Part shown: positions 43,693 through 53,027 of the stretch, piece by piece
Numbering within the stretch: the first letter of the stretch is position 1
How the letters are laid out: each line of letters begins with the position of its first letter
Assembly: GCA_019873625.1 (NCBI GenBank)
Contig: JAIOAW010000011.1
Location: forward strand, 1 to 64,000
Direction: 5' to 3'
Length of the DNA stretch: 64,000 bases
Source of the DNA: Chloroflexota bacterium
Lineage (GTDB): Bacteria; Chloroflexota; Anaerolineae; UBA1429
Notes under the pieces: model-generated
Database searches by the model: none
What the model was told of the DNA's origin: nothing
Seen by the model: only the letters and a program-made list of their open reading frames with translations
Translations under genes and position numbers: made by a program

Positions 43693-44363
43693 AAGAACTC
43701 TTTCCCAAAATCCTTTTCTATATCGGCGGGGTCGGCATCCGCGACACCGTCTTGCATACGTGGGTGGTCGTCATTTTCCTGGCGGGCTTTGCCGTGTGGG
43801 CCTCTCGGGGGCTACGCATCTGGCAGCCCCAAACTTGGCAACTCGCTGTCGAATATCTGGTGGAATACGTCGAGAGCCTGGTGGCGAATATGGCGGGGCG
43901 CGACCTGCCCATCCTCGTGCCCTACCTGACCACGATGATCGCCTTTATTGCCATTGCCAACCTGTTGGGCCTGTTGCCCGGTTTTATGGCCCCCACGCGA
44001 GACCTAAACACCACAGCGGCGCTTTCGCTGATTTCGCTCGCCTCCTGCCAATATTTCGGCATCCGCCAAAAGGGTCTTTGGCGGCACGTGCGGGCCTTGG
44101 CGGAGCCGGTGGCCTTGATGCTGCCGCTTAACCTTCTGAGCGAGTTGAGCCGCACCGTCTCGATGGCGCTCCGCCTCTTTGGCAACGTCCTGGCGGGGGA
44201 GGTCATCACCGGGGTGATGTTTCTCTTGGTGCCCATCTTGGCGCCGCTGCCCTTGGCCCTTTTGGGGATGATCACCGGCGTTTTGCAAGCGCTGGTGTTC
44301 ACCGTGTTGACGCTTGTCTTTGTCGCAGATGCGATCGGCGAAGAAGAAGAGGAAACCATCTAG
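43683..44363 (+). CDS. atpB: ATP synthase subunit a
   Basis: Subunit a forms the ion half-channels beside the c-ring. The 226-aa product has at least five membrane helices and the conserved LSELSRTVSMALRLFGNVLAG, in which the Arg of ALRLFGN is the essential stator Arg. LQALVFTVLTLVFVADAIGE is the typical last helix. Start: GTG at 43683, overlapping atpR by 10 bp and giving MAIEELFPKILFYIGG; the longer frame to 43605 is inside atpR. Confidence 0.93.
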   Translation: MAIEELFPKILFYIGGVGIRDTVLHTWVVVIFLAGFAVWASRGLRIWQPQTWQLAVEYLVEYVESLVANMAGRDLPILVPYLTTMIAFIAIANLLGLLPGFMAPTRDLNTTAALSLISLASCQYFGIRQKGLWRHVRALAEPVALMLPLNLLSELSRTVSMALRLFGNVLAGEVITGVMFLLVPILAPLPLALLGMITGVLQALVFTVLTLVFVADAIGEEEEETI

Positions 44364-44391
44364 CCCATCTTTAGAAAGGAGTTTTCTCAGG

Positions 44392-44664
44392 ATGACCCCA
44401 GAATTGACCACGCGTTTTGCCATCGTAACGACCATCGTCGTCGGCGCCTCCATCGTCTTTGGCACCATCACCGCGGCGCTGATGGAAGGCCGCGCCGTCG
44501 TGCGCGCTTTTGACAATATGGCGCGCCAGCCCAGCGTCGCCGATCGCATTCGTGGCTTGCTCTTTGTGGTGCTCGCCATCCTCGAATCCACGGCCATCTA
44601 CGTCCTGCTCATCTGCCTGATTCTGCTTTTCGCCAACCCGTTTCGCACCATTTTCGGCTTCTAG
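44392..44664 (+). CDS. atpE: ATP synthase subunit c (two-carboxylate, sodium-type ligands)
   Basis: The 90-aa rotor subunit is a two-helix hairpin joined by the ARQP loop (44-47). The second helix has LAILESTAIYVLL with Glu65, Ser66, Thr67 and Tyr70 in exactly the register of the sodium-binding c subunit of Ilyobacter tartaricus. Position 32, Gln in that protein, is Glu here (AALMEGRA), so there are two carboxylates per hairpin. The ion used, Na+ or H+, cannot be decided by eye. ATG with AAAGGAG ten bases upstream. Confidence 0.95.
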   Translation: MTPELTTRFAIVTTIVVGASIVFGTITAALMEGRAVVRAFDNMARQPSVADRIRGLLFVVLAILESTAIYVLLICLILLFANPFRTIFGF

Positions 44665-44674
44665 GGGGTAGCGA

Positions 44675-45460
44675 ATGCTGAGATTCGACTGGGCGACGTT
44701 GGGCTTTCAAGTCATCAACTTTCTCATCTTGCTCGCTGCGCTCACCTATTTCCTCTTTCGGCCTTTACGCGCCAAACTGAACGAGCGCGGCCGCCTCCTC
44801 GCCGAGATGCACCAGCGCGCCCGCGAACAAGAGGCAGAGGCCGCCCGGCTGCGCGCCGAGTGGGAAGAGCAAATGCGCCTTGCCCAACAACGCGCTCAGG
44901 AGATCATCGAGGCCGCGGAACAGGAGGCCTCTCAGCAGATCGCCGCGCTGATGGAAGAGGCGCGGCTGCGCTTCGACCGCCTTTCGGAACAGATGCGCGC
45001 CGACTTGGAACGCCAACGCGACGAGATCGTCGCCCAGCATTACGAAGAGATCCTCGATACGGTCATCACTATGGCGGGGCATATCGTCCAATCGGTGACG
45101 ACGCGCCGCACCCATGACGACCTGGTTATCAACTTTTGCGCGAGCATTTATCAACTGCCCCAGGCCGAAGTCGCGGAATATCGGCGTATGATGGCCGACC
45201 GCACGCCCGTCGCTTTTGTCAAGACGCCCGTTCCCCTCACGCCGGAACAGAACAAGACCTTATCCGACACCCTTTCTTCGCTCATTGACCGCCATGTGAC
45301 ACTCCAGGTGAGCACCGATCCCTCTTTGGTGGCGGGTTTGCAGGTTCGCTTGGGAGATCGCCTCATTGATAACAGCATCCGCCAGCAACTGTTGCGCGCC
45401 CGCGAACGGGTGCACCGCGCCTTGATTGCCCAAATCGAGGATGAGGTGGCCAGTGGCTGA
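44675..45460 (+). CDS. atpF: ATP synthase subunit b fused to delta C-terminal domain
   Basis: The 261-aa stator has an N-terminal helix (FDWATLGFQVINFLILLAALTYFLF), a long charged coiled coil (about 35-150, rich in Glu, Arg, Ala), and a C-terminal region (about 175-250) resembling the delta C-terminal domain: TPEQNKTLSDTLSSLI, VTLQVSTDPSLVAGLQVRLGDRLIDNSIRQQL. No separate delta gene exists, and the six-helix N-terminal delta domain is missing. This matches N-ATPases, where the extended b is taken to replace delta. Confidence 0.92.
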   Translation: MLRFDWATLGFQVINFLILLAALTYFLFRPLRAKLNERGRLLAEMHQRAREQEAEAARLRAEWEEQMRLAQQRAQEIIEAAEQEASQQIAALMEEARLRFDRLSEQMRADLERQRDEIVAQHYEEILDTVITMAGHIVQSVTTRRTHDDLVINFCASIYQLPQAEVAEYRRMMADRTPVAFVKTPVPLTPEQNKTLSDTLSSLIDRHVTLQVSTDPSLVAGLQVRLGDRLIDNSIRQQLLRARERVHRALIAQIEDEVASG

Positions 45461-47168
45461 AGGGAAGGTCATCGAACGGCTGAAAGCGGGCCACGCCCTG
45501 CAAACCCTGCGAGAGGCGAGCGCTCGCGTGGTAGAAGGCGCGGCTCCCCTGCCTCTCATCGGGTCGCTCAGCCCAATGGCACTCTTGGGGCACCCCGCCT
45601 TGGGCGGAGCGGACATCCACGCCTTGCCGCCTCGCTTTCTGGAGCGCCTACGCCGCCGACCTTTCACGGCCTTTCGGGATGTGCTTGCCGCCTTGGATCG
45701 CGAGACGCGCACCGTCCGCGCTAGCCTCGTGATGCAGGATATTGGCACGGTGCGCCAGGTGGGCGATGGCGTCGCCTCGGTGTGGGGCCTGCCCCAAGCC
45801 CGCACCGATGAACTCGTGCGCTTTGGAGACGTGTTCGGCCTCGTGATGAACCTCGACACGGATTGGATAGATTGCATCCTTCTGGGGTCCGATGAAGGCA
45901 TCCAAGGGGGCGATATCGTCTGGAGCACGGGGGGGCAGATCTCCATCCCCGTGGGAGAGCGCCTGTTGGGCCGCGTCATCTCGCCCCTGGGGCAGCCGCT
46001 TGATCTCAAAGGGCGCTTGTTCGTGGACGAGCGGCGCTTCATCGAGCGCGAGGCCCTTGGCGTCGTCGAGCGGCAGGCCGTCAGCGTGCCCCTGCACACG
46101 GGCATCAAGGCGGTGGATGCACTCATCCCCATCGGCCGCGGCCAGCGCGAGTTGATCATCGGCGATCGGCAGACGGGTAAGACGAGCCTGGCCCTCGATG
46201 CCATCATCAACCAGCGCGATCAAGGGGTGCTCTGTGTATACGTGAGCATCGGCCAGCGCAAAAGCGCCGCCCTCCAGGCCATCCACACCCTCGAAGAGAC
46301 CGGCGCCTTGGAGCATACCGTCGTGGTCGTGGCCGCGCCGGATGATCCCCCAGCCTTGACTTACCTTGCCCCCTACGTCGGGTGCACCATTGCCGAATCT
46401 CTTATGGATCGCGGCTACGATGTGCTCATCGTCTATGATGACCTCACCAAACATGCGGACGCCTACCGCGAACTCTCCCTCCTCTTGAGGCGACCGCCTG
46501 GGCGGGAGGCTTATCCCGGCGACATCTTTTATCTCCACGCCCGCCTTCTGGAGCGCGCCGGCCGGCGGCGCGACGACCTTGGCGGCGGGAGCATCACGGC
46601 CCTGCCCATCGCCGAGACACGGCGTGGGAATATCTCCGCGTATATCTCGACCAACCTCATCTCCATCACCGATGGGCAAATCTACCTCAATGCGGACCTA
46701 TTCAACCAGAATATCAAGCCTGCCATTGATGTGGGCCTTTCCGTCTCGCGGGTGGGCGGCGCGGCGCAAACGCCCATTATGCGCCAGGTGAGCGCTCAAC
46801 TGAAACTGACCCTTGCGCAGTATGAAGAAGTGGCCCATTTTGCCCGCTTTGGCGCGGAAATTGACCGCGCCACGCAGCAGCAGATCAACCGTGGCTTGCG
46901 CCTGCGTGAGGTCCTCAAGCAACCCGCCTTTCAACCGCTTCCGCTCGCTCGGCAGGTGCTCATCCTTTACGCCGTGGATCACGGGTACCTCGACGACGTG
47001 CCCATCGAAGAGATCGCGCATTACGAAGAGAACCTTTGGCACTTTGCGCGGCGGGAATATCTCGGGGTTATCCGCGCCATCGAAGAGCAAAAGCGCCTCG
47101 ATGAACCCCTGGAGCGCGAATTGAACGCCCTTCTACAAGCCTTTGGGCATAAACGGCTCGCCGGATGA
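45453..47168 (+). CDS. atpA: ATP synthase subunit alpha with N-terminal extension
   Basis: The 571-aa alpha subunit has the regulatory nucleotide site (IGDRQTGKTSLALDAI), LIVYDDLTKHADAYRELSLL, and the long conserved VGLSVSRVGGAAQTPIM region. The family's first strand (DIGTVRQVGDGVASVWGL) begins only at about residue 96, instead of about 27, so there is a 65-70-residue extra N-terminal segment rich in Leu, Arg and Pro. Start GTG at 45453 (after GAGGTGG) is chosen, overlapping atpF by 8 bp; ATGs at 45426 and 45441 are alternatives. The extra segment is still required by any of these starts, unless translation begins far inside. Confidence 0.92.
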   Translation: MAEGKVIERLKAGHALQTLREASARVVEGAAPLPLIGSLSPMALLGHPALGGADIHALPPRFLERLRRRPFTAFRDVLAALDRETRTVRASLVMQDIGTVRQVGDGVASVWGLPQARTDELVRFGDVFGLVMNLDTDWIDCILLGSDEGIQGGDIVWSTGGQISIPVGERLLGRVISPLGQPLDLKGRLFVDERRFIEREALGVVERQAVSVPLHTGIKAVDALIPIGRGQRELIIGDRQTGKTSLALDAIINQRDQGVLCVYVSIGQRKSAALQAIHTLEETGALEHTVVVVAAPDDPPALTYLAPYVGCTIAESLMDRGYDVLIVYDDLTKHADAYRELSLLLRRPPGREAYPGDIFYLHARLLERAGRRRDDLGGGSITALPIAETRRGNISAYISTNLISITDGQIYLNADLFNQNIKPAIDVGLSVSRVGGAAQTPIMRQVSAQLKLTLAQYEEVAHFARFGAEIDRATQQQINRGLRLREVLKQPAFQPLPLARQVLILYAVDHGYLDDVPIEEIAHYEENLWHFARREYLGVIRAIEEQKRLDEPLERELNALLQAFGHKRLAG

Positions 47169-48094
47169 CTATGGAAGATATCGAACGCCTCAAAGAGCGC
47201 CTAGAGAACATCCAAAGTGTGGAGCCGATCATCACCTCTTTGCGGACGATCGCCGCCTCGGGGTGGCGCGTCGGTATGAGGCGCTTACAGGCTTGCCGTC
47301 GTTATGTAGAGATCCTTACGCGCGCCTTGGCGGAGGTCCTGCCCTATGCGCCCGAGGAGGCCCTGCAAGGGCCTTTTATCTACCGGCAGGCGCCCCCACC
47401 CCGGCGAGCGCTGATGCTCGTCATCGCCTCCGAACGCGGGTTGTGCGGCGCGTTCAATGATGTGGTTCTCAGCGGCGCAGAACGCCTCATCGCCCAGCAG
47501 GCGCTGCAATCCAGCGAAATCTTGATCGCCACGTTGGGGAGCCGGGCCGCGCAATACTTTCGCTCGCGGGGCCGGTATGTACACTGGGCCACACCCCTCC
47601 CCGTAACGCGGGTGGCCGATTTTGCCCTGGTGCGCGCCCTTGCCGAGCAACTCATCGCCCTCTTGGCCGAGGGGCGGTGCGACGCGCTTTATGTCATCTT
47701 TTCGCCATATCAGGCCGGGGCTATCGCGGCGCCCGTCTCGCGGCGATGGCTGCCGCTCGACGTGGAGGCCCTGCGCCCCCAAGCGCCCGCTTGGCCCCCG
47801 CCGATCATCGAGACGGGGCCTACGCGCCTTTTTCACCAGGCCGTGCGCGAGGCGATGTACGCGCAATTGTACCAATACGTGCTCGAATCGGCCGCCGCCG
47901 AGAAAGCGGCGCGTTTTCACGCGATGGACGCGGCCAGTACGAACATTGCGCGCCTTGTAGAAGAACTGACGCTCGTCTATCATACGGCGCGCCAACATGG
48001 CATCACGATGGAGATGCTCGATCTCATCGCCAGTTCTGGCCTGCTCAAGCGCCGGCCGGGCGGCATAGCCCAGTCGGCTGAAAAGGGGACCTAA
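47165..48094 (+). CDS. atpG: ATP synthase subunit gamma
   Basis: The 309-aa rotor shaft has the N-terminal helix (EDIERLKERLENIQSVEPIITSLRTIAASGWR), the VIASERGLCGAFND segment typical of gamma, and the C-terminal helix (ARFHAMDAASTNIARLVEELTLVYHTARQHGITMEMLDLIA). It is relatively divergent, as usual for the N-type. It overlaps atpA as ATGA. Confidence 0.93.
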   Translation: MTMEDIERLKERLENIQSVEPIITSLRTIAASGWRVGMRRLQACRRYVEILTRALAEVLPYAPEEALQGPFIYRQAPPPRRALMLVIASERGLCGAFNDVVLSGAERLIAQQALQSSEILIATLGSRAAQYFRSRGRYVHWATPLPVTRVADFALVRALAEQLIALLAEGRCDALYVIFSPYQAGAIAAPVSRRWLPLDVEALRPQAPAWPPPIIETGPTRLFHQAVREAMYAQLYQYVLESAAAEKAARFHAMDAASTNIARLVEELTLVYHTARQHGITMEMLDLIASSGLLKRRPGGIAQSAEKGT

Positions 48095-48106
48095 GGAGAA
48101 CCCACG

Positions 48107-49015
48107 ATGTGGAACCGCGTCGTCTTGCTCCTCTCGGGCGTGGCCTTTGGCTGGAGCCTGGTGCACTATGCCTCGGCCCCGGAGGAGGACTTCCCCGCCC
48201 TGAGATGGGGGCTTATCGCCTCGGGGGGCATTGGCCTCGTCCTTGCGGTCGTCATCGGCCTGAGCAACCCCGTCGCCGGCCTTTTGGCCTTGCTTGTGCT
48301 CGGCTTGAGCGCTCTGGTGGCCTACGCCGCCAACGCCAAGCAGGTCAGCCGCCCGCCGGCGCCGCCGCTCCTCCATGGGGCGATTACCCCCCAAACGCAA
48401 GATCATCGCACGGGCCTAATCCTCGTCTTTGGCGGCGAGCCGGCCCGCTACGAAGGCCCTGCCTTTTGGGCCTGGTGGCTGAAGACAAGCCCCTCGGCTA
48501 AACGGGCGAACTGGTTCCTCAACCCCTGGAGATTTGGGCGCATCCGCCGCGCTTACAGGGCGATGGGCGGCGCCTCGCCCCTCCAAACCGCCATCGAAGG
48601 GCTTATCGAACAGTTGAAGGGCGCGCTTGGCGAGGGCTATGTGGTGCGCTATGCGCGGCTCTTCGCCTCTCCCCCTGTGCGAGATGCCCTTGCGCAACTG
48701 GCCGAGGCCGGCCTCACGCGCACGATCGTCCTGCCCATCGCCCAGGCCTTCGCCTACTCGCCGGCCCTCAACGAGCAGGTTGCCCTATCTCGCGCGCGCG
48801 AAGCGGGCATGCGCGTCATCATCGCACCCCCCATTGCCGCCGAGGGGTGGCTGGGGGCGCCCCCCGCCCAGCGGTTAGATGCCCTTCTCGCGGGCACCAT
48901 TCCACCGCCCCCCAACGGCGAGGCAGCCCCCACTCTGGAGATTATCCAAGCCGTAGAGCACGCTGAACGGGCGCATCTCGCTCTCCCTCACGCATCGGAG
49001 GCCGCGCATGGATAG
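48107..49015 (+). CDS. Membrane-anchored ferrochelatase-like half protein
   Basis: The 302-aa protein has three N-terminal hydrophobic helices (about 5-22, 32-53, 56-75) and then a domain like the first half of ferrochelatase: [43 protein letters not shown] and [32 protein letters not shown]. The second half, which holds the catalytic His and Glu of ferrochelatase, is missing or replaced by a short tail. It may be a single-domain chelatase or a metal- or tetrapyrrole-binding relative. It lies 12 bp after atpG with an AAGGAG site, so it is probably part of the atp transcript, and overlaps zwf by 8 bp. Confidence 0.65.
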   Translation: MWNRVVLLLSGVAFGWSLVHYASAPEEDFPALRWGLIASGGIGLVLAVVIGLSNPVAGLLALLVLGLSALVAYAANAKQVSRPPAPPLLHGAITPQTQDHRTGLILVFGGEPARYEGPAFWAWWLKTSPSAKRANWFLNPWRFGRIRRAYRAMGGASPLQTAIEGLIEQLKGALGEGYVVRYARLFASPPVRDALAQLAEAGLTRTIVLPIAQAFAYSPALNEQVALSRAREAGMRVIIAPPIAAEGWLGAPPAQRLDALLAGTIPPPPNGEAAPTLEIIQAVEHAERAHLALPHASEAAHG

Positions 49016-50465
49016 ACCGCCAGACCCCTGCACCATCGTGATCTTTGGCGCCTCGGGAGATTTGGCCCATCGCAAACTCATCCCGGCGCTCCACAGCCTG
49101 GCCTGCGAGCGCCTTTTGCACCCCGAAACGCGCGTCCTCGGCGTGGCGCGTTCGGCCATCGCCCCGCAGGCCTTTAGCGCCACCCTTTACGAGGGTGTGG
49201 AGGCCTACGCCCGCCTCAAGCCCTGGATGTGCGCCCTTTGGCCGCGCTTTGCGAGCCGCCTGGACTATCTCTCGGGCGACTATGCCGACGAAGAGACCTA
49301 TCGTCGCCTCGGTGAGCGCTTGGAGGCCGCAGCGCAGGGAGGCGCTTCTGACAACGTGCTCTACTATCTGGCCGTGCCGCCCGTCCTCTACCCCACCATC
49401 GTCGAGAACCTGGGCCGCGCCGGCCTAAACCGCCGCCCGCGCGGGTGGGCGCGGATCATCATTGAAAAACCCTTTGGGCATAACCTGGCCAGCGCCCGCG
49501 AACTGAGCGCCCAAGTGCACCGCGTGTTCGATGAAAACCAGGTCTATCGCATTGACCATTATCTCGGCAAAGAGACGGTTCAAAACATCCTCGTCTTTCG
49601 CTTCGGCAATGCCATTTTTGAGCCGCTGTGGAACCGGCAGTATGTGGATCACGTGCAGATTACGATGGCCGAGACCGTAGGCGTCGAGCATCGCGCGGGC
49701 TATTATGACCAAGCCGGCGTCGTGCGAGATATGTTTCAGAACCATCTGCTCCAACTCCTCACGCTCACGGCGATGGAACCCCCGGCCGCGGCCACGGCCA
49801 AAAACCTGCGCGATGAGAAGGCCAAGGTCTTGCAGGCGGTGCGCCCCATTGCCCTGGAAGATTGCGTATGGGGCCAGTATGAGGGCTACCGGCAAGAGAT
49901 GGGCGTTCGCCCCGATTCGATGACGCCAACCTACATCGCCTTGAAACTCTATGTGGATAACTGGCGCTGGCAGGGGGTGCCCTTTTACGTGCGTTCGGGC
50001 AAGCGCCTCACCGCCAAAACGACCGAAATCCTCCTCCAGTTCAAGAGCGTGCCGCATCGCCTCTTTCCGGAGAGCCTCGACCTCGCCCCGAACCGCTTGA
50101 GGCTCTTTATCCAACCCAACGAGGGAATCCACCTGAGTTTTGAAACCAAGGTTCCCGGCGCGGGGATGCGGGCGGAACCCGTGAATATGGTCTTTGAATA
50201 CGGCCAGCATTACGGCGAAAGGGCCATCCCCGATGCCTATGAGCGCCTCCTTCTCGATGCCATCCAGGGGGATGCCTCCCTCTTTGCGCGCGATGACGAG
50301 ATCGAACTCTCGTGGCGGCTGGCCGACCCCATCGCTGCACCCCGTACGCTGGAGACCTACCTCCCTTTCAGCGATGGGCCGCGCGCCGCGCACGATTTGC
50401 TCGAACGCGAGGGGCGCCGCTGGATGCCCCTGCCCGATGTGCCCCAGGAGGCATCGGGCGGTTGA
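49008..50465 (+). CDS. zwf: Glucose-6-phosphate 1-dehydrogenase
   Basis: Zwf oxidises glucose-6-phosphate with NAD(P)+ and feeds the oxidative pentose phosphate route. The 485-aa protein has the coenzyme motif [18 protein letters not shown], the catalytic [22 protein letters not shown] with Lys and His, and [11 protein letters not shown]. It overlaps the ferrochelatase-like gene. 6-phosphogluconate enzymes are not in the window. Confidence 0.96.
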   Translation: MDRPPDPCTIVIFGASGDLAHRKLIPALHSLACERLLHPETRVLGVARSAIAPQAFSATLYEGVEAYARLKPWMCALWPRFASRLDYLSGDYADEETYRRLGERLEAAAQGGASDNVLYYLAVPPVLYPTIVENLGRAGLNRRPRGWARIIIEKPFGHNLASARELSAQVHRVFDENQVYRIDHYLGKETVQNILVFRFGNAIFEPLWNRQYVDHVQITMAETVGVEHRAGYYDQAGVVRDMFQNHLLQLLTLTAMEPPAAATAKNLRDEKAKVLQAVRPIALEDCVWGQYEGYRQEMGVRPDSMTPTYIALKLYVDNWRWQGVPFYVRSGKRLTAKTTEILLQFKSVPHRLFPESLDLAPNRLRLFIQPNEGIHLSFETKVPGAGMRAEPVNMVFEYGQHYGERAIPDAYERLLLDAIQGDASLFARDDEIELSWRLADPIAAPRTLETYLPFSDGPRAAHDLLEREGRRWMPLPDVPQEASGG

Positions 50466-50550
50466 CAGGCGGCTCCATTATGCCTATCATCAGGCCGACA
50501 AAGACGTCTACCATCATAGGGTGGCGTGAGCACACAAGGAGGCAAGAGGT

Positions 50551-51696
50551 ATGTACGATATAGGCGTTGTCGTCGTGGGAACGGGATTCATCGGGCCTGT
50601 GCATATCGAGGCCTTGCGGCGCATCGGCGCCCACGTAGTTGGCGTGTGCGACGTGGCCCAAGAAAAGGCTAAGCAGGTGGCCCAAGCCTGGGGCTTGCCC
50701 AAGGTGTACTTCCGCTATGAGGACGTTCTAGCCGACCCCGATGTACAGGTGGTCCATCTGTGCACCCCTAACCGCCTACACTACGGCCAGGCCAAGGCCG
50801 CTCTGGAGGCTGGCAAGCACGTGCTGTGCGAAAAACCTTTGGCGATGAACTCCACCGAGTCGGCCGAACTCGTGGCCCTTGCCGCAAAGACCGGCCGTGT
50901 GGCGGCGGTGGATTACAACCTGCGCTTTTACCCCTTGGTCATCGAGGCGCGGGATATGGTGCAGCGCGGCGACGTGGGCGAAATCTTTTCCGTCTGCGGC
51001 AGTTACGTGCAAGATTGGCTCTTTTACCCCACCGACTATAACTGGCGCGTGCTCGCAAGCGAGGGGGGCCAATTGCGCGCCATCGCCGATATCGGCACAC
51101 ACTGGTTGGATATGATCCATTACATCACTGGGCTGGAGGTCGAATCCGTCTGCGCCGACCTCAAAGTGGTGCACCCCATCCGCCAGCGGCCCACAGGCGA
51201 GGTGGAGACCTTTGCCGGAAAAGTGCAAAAGATCATCCCCACGGAACCGGTCGAAATCACTACGGAAGACCATGGCGCCGTGCTGTTGCGCTTCAAAGGC
51301 GGGGCGCGGGGCGTGCTCTGGTGCTCGCAGGTTACGGCGGGGCGCAAGAACTGTCTACGCTTCGAACTGGCCGGCAGCAAGTGCGCTCTGGCCTTCGAGA
51401 GCGAATCTCCCAACCAGATGTGGATCGGCCACCGCGAACGCGCCAACGAGTGGCTCCTGCGCGACCCGGGCCTCGTTTCCGAGGCGGCTCGCAGGGCTAT
51501 CACCTACCCCGGCGGGCACAACGAGGGCTTCCCCGATACGCTCAAGCAGGCCTTCAAGGCCCTCTATGACTATATCGCCGCCGGAGATTACACCGCGCCG
51601 CCCACCTATGCCACCTTCGCCGATGGCCACCGTGAGATCCTCCTCTGCGAGGCGATCCTCAAGAGCCATCAAGAGCAGCGCTGGGTGAACGTCTAG
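50551..51696 (+). CDS. Gfo/Idh/MocA-family oxidoreductase
   Basis: The 381-aa NAD(P)-dependent sugar oxidoreductase has [22 protein letters not shown] (Rossmann motif), [21 protein letters not shown], and [19 protein letters not shown] with the conserved EKP Lys. The substrate-binding domain includes [16 protein letters not shown] with the His of the family. Substrate unknown; myo-inositol and related sugars are typical. AAGGAGG and AGAGG sites lie before the ATG; a terminator follows. Confidence 0.9.
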   Translation: MYDIGVVVVGTGFIGPVHIEALRRIGAHVVGVCDVAQEKAKQVAQAWGLPKVYFRYEDVLADPDVQVVHLCTPNRLHYGQAKAALEAGKHVLCEKPLAMNSTESAELVALAAKTGRVAAVDYNLRFYPLVIEARDMVQRGDVGEIFSVCGSYVQDWLFYPTDYNWRVLASEGGQLRAIADIGTHWLDMIHYITGLEVESVCADLKVVHPIRQRPTGEVETFAGKVQKIIPTEPVEITTEDHGAVLLRFKGGARGVLWCSQVTAGRKNCLRFELAGSKCALAFESESPNQMWIGHRERANEWLLRDPGLVSEAARRAITYPGGHNEGFPDTLKQAFKALYDYIAAGDYTAPPTYATFADGHREILLCEAILKSHQEQRWVNV

Positions 51697-51721
51697 CCGG
51701 AACGCGTTCGGCTCGCTTTGG

Positions 51722-51753
51722 GGCGGGGCGTTCGAGGGAACGCCCCGCCTTTT
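51722..51753 (+). terminator. Rho-independent terminator
   Basis: GGCGGGGCGTTC (51722-51733) pairs with GAACGCCCCGCC (51738-51749) around a 4-nt loop and is followed by TTTT. It closes the Gfo/Idh gene. Confidence 0.9.
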
Positions 51754-51819
51754 GCCCTACCCCTAAAAGGCTCCGCAAAGGCGCCTAGGAGGATGGGCCT
51801 ACACCTTGCAAGGCGGTTT

Positions 51820-51886
51820 TTGACAAAATGATCCGTTGACCGTTATATAGGTTTGACAGAGGCCCTCAGCAATGATAAAATCATTG
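51820..51886 (+). promoter_or_regulatory. Tandem promoters of apt with dyad over the -10
   Basis: P1: TTGACA (51820-51825), 17 nt, TTATAT (51843-51848). P2: TTGACA (51853-51858), 17 nt, TAAAAT (51876-51881). The P2 -10 sits in CAATGAT-AAA-ATCATTG (51870-51886), a perfect 17-bp dyad that a repressor could use. Both -35 boxes are consensus. Confidence 0.75.
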
Positions 51887-51941
51887 TTCAAAGAGGGTGC
51901 GCGTTCGCCAAATGTTTTTTTATGACGCGAGGGGAAAGGAT

Positions 51942-52463
51942 ATGACGGCGGAAAACCTGGCCAAGTACATTCGAGATATTCCGGATTTTCCCATCGAAGG
52001 CATCCTGTTCAAAGATATCACGCCCCTTTTGCAGGATGCGGCGGCCTTTCGGCAAGCGGTGGACCTCCTCGCCGAGAGGTATACGCAAAGCCAGGTGGAT
52101 GTCGTCGTGGCCATCGAATCGCGCGGGTTCGTGTTCGGGGCGCCCCTCGCTTACAGGTTGGGGGCTGGCTTTGTGCCCATCCGCAAGCCGGGCAAACTGC
52201 CAGCCGAAACGATCAGCGTCGAATACAGCCTGGAGTACGGCACCAACACGCTGCAAATGCACAAAGATGCCATTCGCCCAGGGCAACGCGTCTTGGTGGT
52301 AGATGACCTATTGGCAACCGGTGGGTCAGCCAGAGCGGCGATCGAACTCGTAGAGCGTTGCGGGGGCATCGTAACCGGGGTGGCTTTTCTCATCGAACTC
52401 GAGTTCCTCCACGGGAGGGCCAAACTCGACGGCTACGACGTCTATACGCTGCTCAAGTTCTAG
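51942..52463 (+). CDS. apt: Adenine phosphoribosyltransferase
   Basis: Apt makes AMP from adenine and PRPP. The 173-aa protein starts MTAENLAKYIRDIPDFPIEG, has FKDITPLLQD, VVAIESRGFVFGAPLAYRLG and the PRPP-binding loop VLVVDDLLATGGSARAAIEL. ATG at 51942 after GGGGAAAGG is preferred to an upstream frame at 51897. The dksA-like gene follows by 19 bp. Confidence 0.95.
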   Translation: MTAENLAKYIRDIPDFPIEGILFKDITPLLQDAAAFRQAVDLLAERYTQSQVDVVVAIESRGFVFGAPLAYRLGAGFVPIRKPGKLPAETISVEYSLEYGTNTLQMHKDAIRPGQRVLVVDDLLATGGSARAAIELVERCGGIVTGVAFLIELEFLHGRAKLDGYDVYTLLKF

Positions 52464-52482
52464 GCGCCGAGGAGATATACGT

Positions 52483-52956
52483 ATGGCGAAGCAAACAGAA
52501 GCGATCCAAGTCCTTGAAAAGGCGCGTGAGCGCACGCTTATCGAACTCACCCGCCTGCGAGAACAACTTCAAGAGGAGATCGAGCCGGCCTCTGCGACGG
52601 ATGATGACTCGGCCGATGTGGCCGCCGATATCTATGAGCGCGGCAAGATTCTCTCCCTTATCCAGAATTTGGAAGGCAAACTCCATGCCATCGAGCATGC
52701 CATCGAACTGGCCCATGAGGGGCGCTATGGCATCTGCGAAAAATGCGGCGCCGTCATCCCCCAGGAGCGGCTGGATATTATGCCCGAGACGACCCTTTGC
52801 GTGAAATGCGCGAGCGAACGCGAGCAGGGCATCCGGCGGAGCCTCCTCAATGCCTCCTATACCGAGACCACTCGTCGCCGCCGACCCTTTGAGGAAGAAG
52901 AGGAAGAGGTCGAGGAGGAGGAAGAGGAAGAAGACGAATTGGATTATGAGGAGTAG
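52483..52956 (+). CDS. TraR/DksA-type zinc-finger protein with acidic tail
   Basis: The 157-aa protein has a helical coiled-coil N-terminal half (QVLEKARERTLIELTRLREQLQEEIE), a DksA-like zinc finger (GICEKCGAVIPQERLDIMPETTLCVKC, four Cys), and a C-terminal tail of over 20 residues almost all Glu or Asp. DksA relatives act in the RNA polymerase secondary channel; whether this one does is unknown. The acidic tail is unusual. Confidence 0.88.
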   Translation: MAKQTEAIQVLEKARERTLIELTRLREQLQEEIEPASATDDDSADVAADIYERGKILSLIQNLEGKLHAIEHAIELAHEGRYGICEKCGAVIPQERLDIMPETTLCVKCASEREQGIRRSLLNASYTETTRRRRPFEEEEEEVEEEEEEEDELDYEE

Positions 52957-52997
52957 CCTTAAAGCGACCCAAGGCGCGTGCCGCGTGGTGGAACGGT

Positions 52998-53027
52998 TTG
53001 ACAAAGAGGCGCTTCTGGCCTTACAAT
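52998..53027 (+). promoter_or_regulatory. Promoter of the por operon, long leader
   Basis: TTGACA (52998-53003), an 18-nt spacer and TACAAT (53022-53027) lie 226 bp before porG. The long leader contains CCGAGA/TCTCGG, a short hairpin near 53070. A 69-codon frame in it has no good start context and is not called. No known riboswitch was recognised. Confidence 0.65.
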
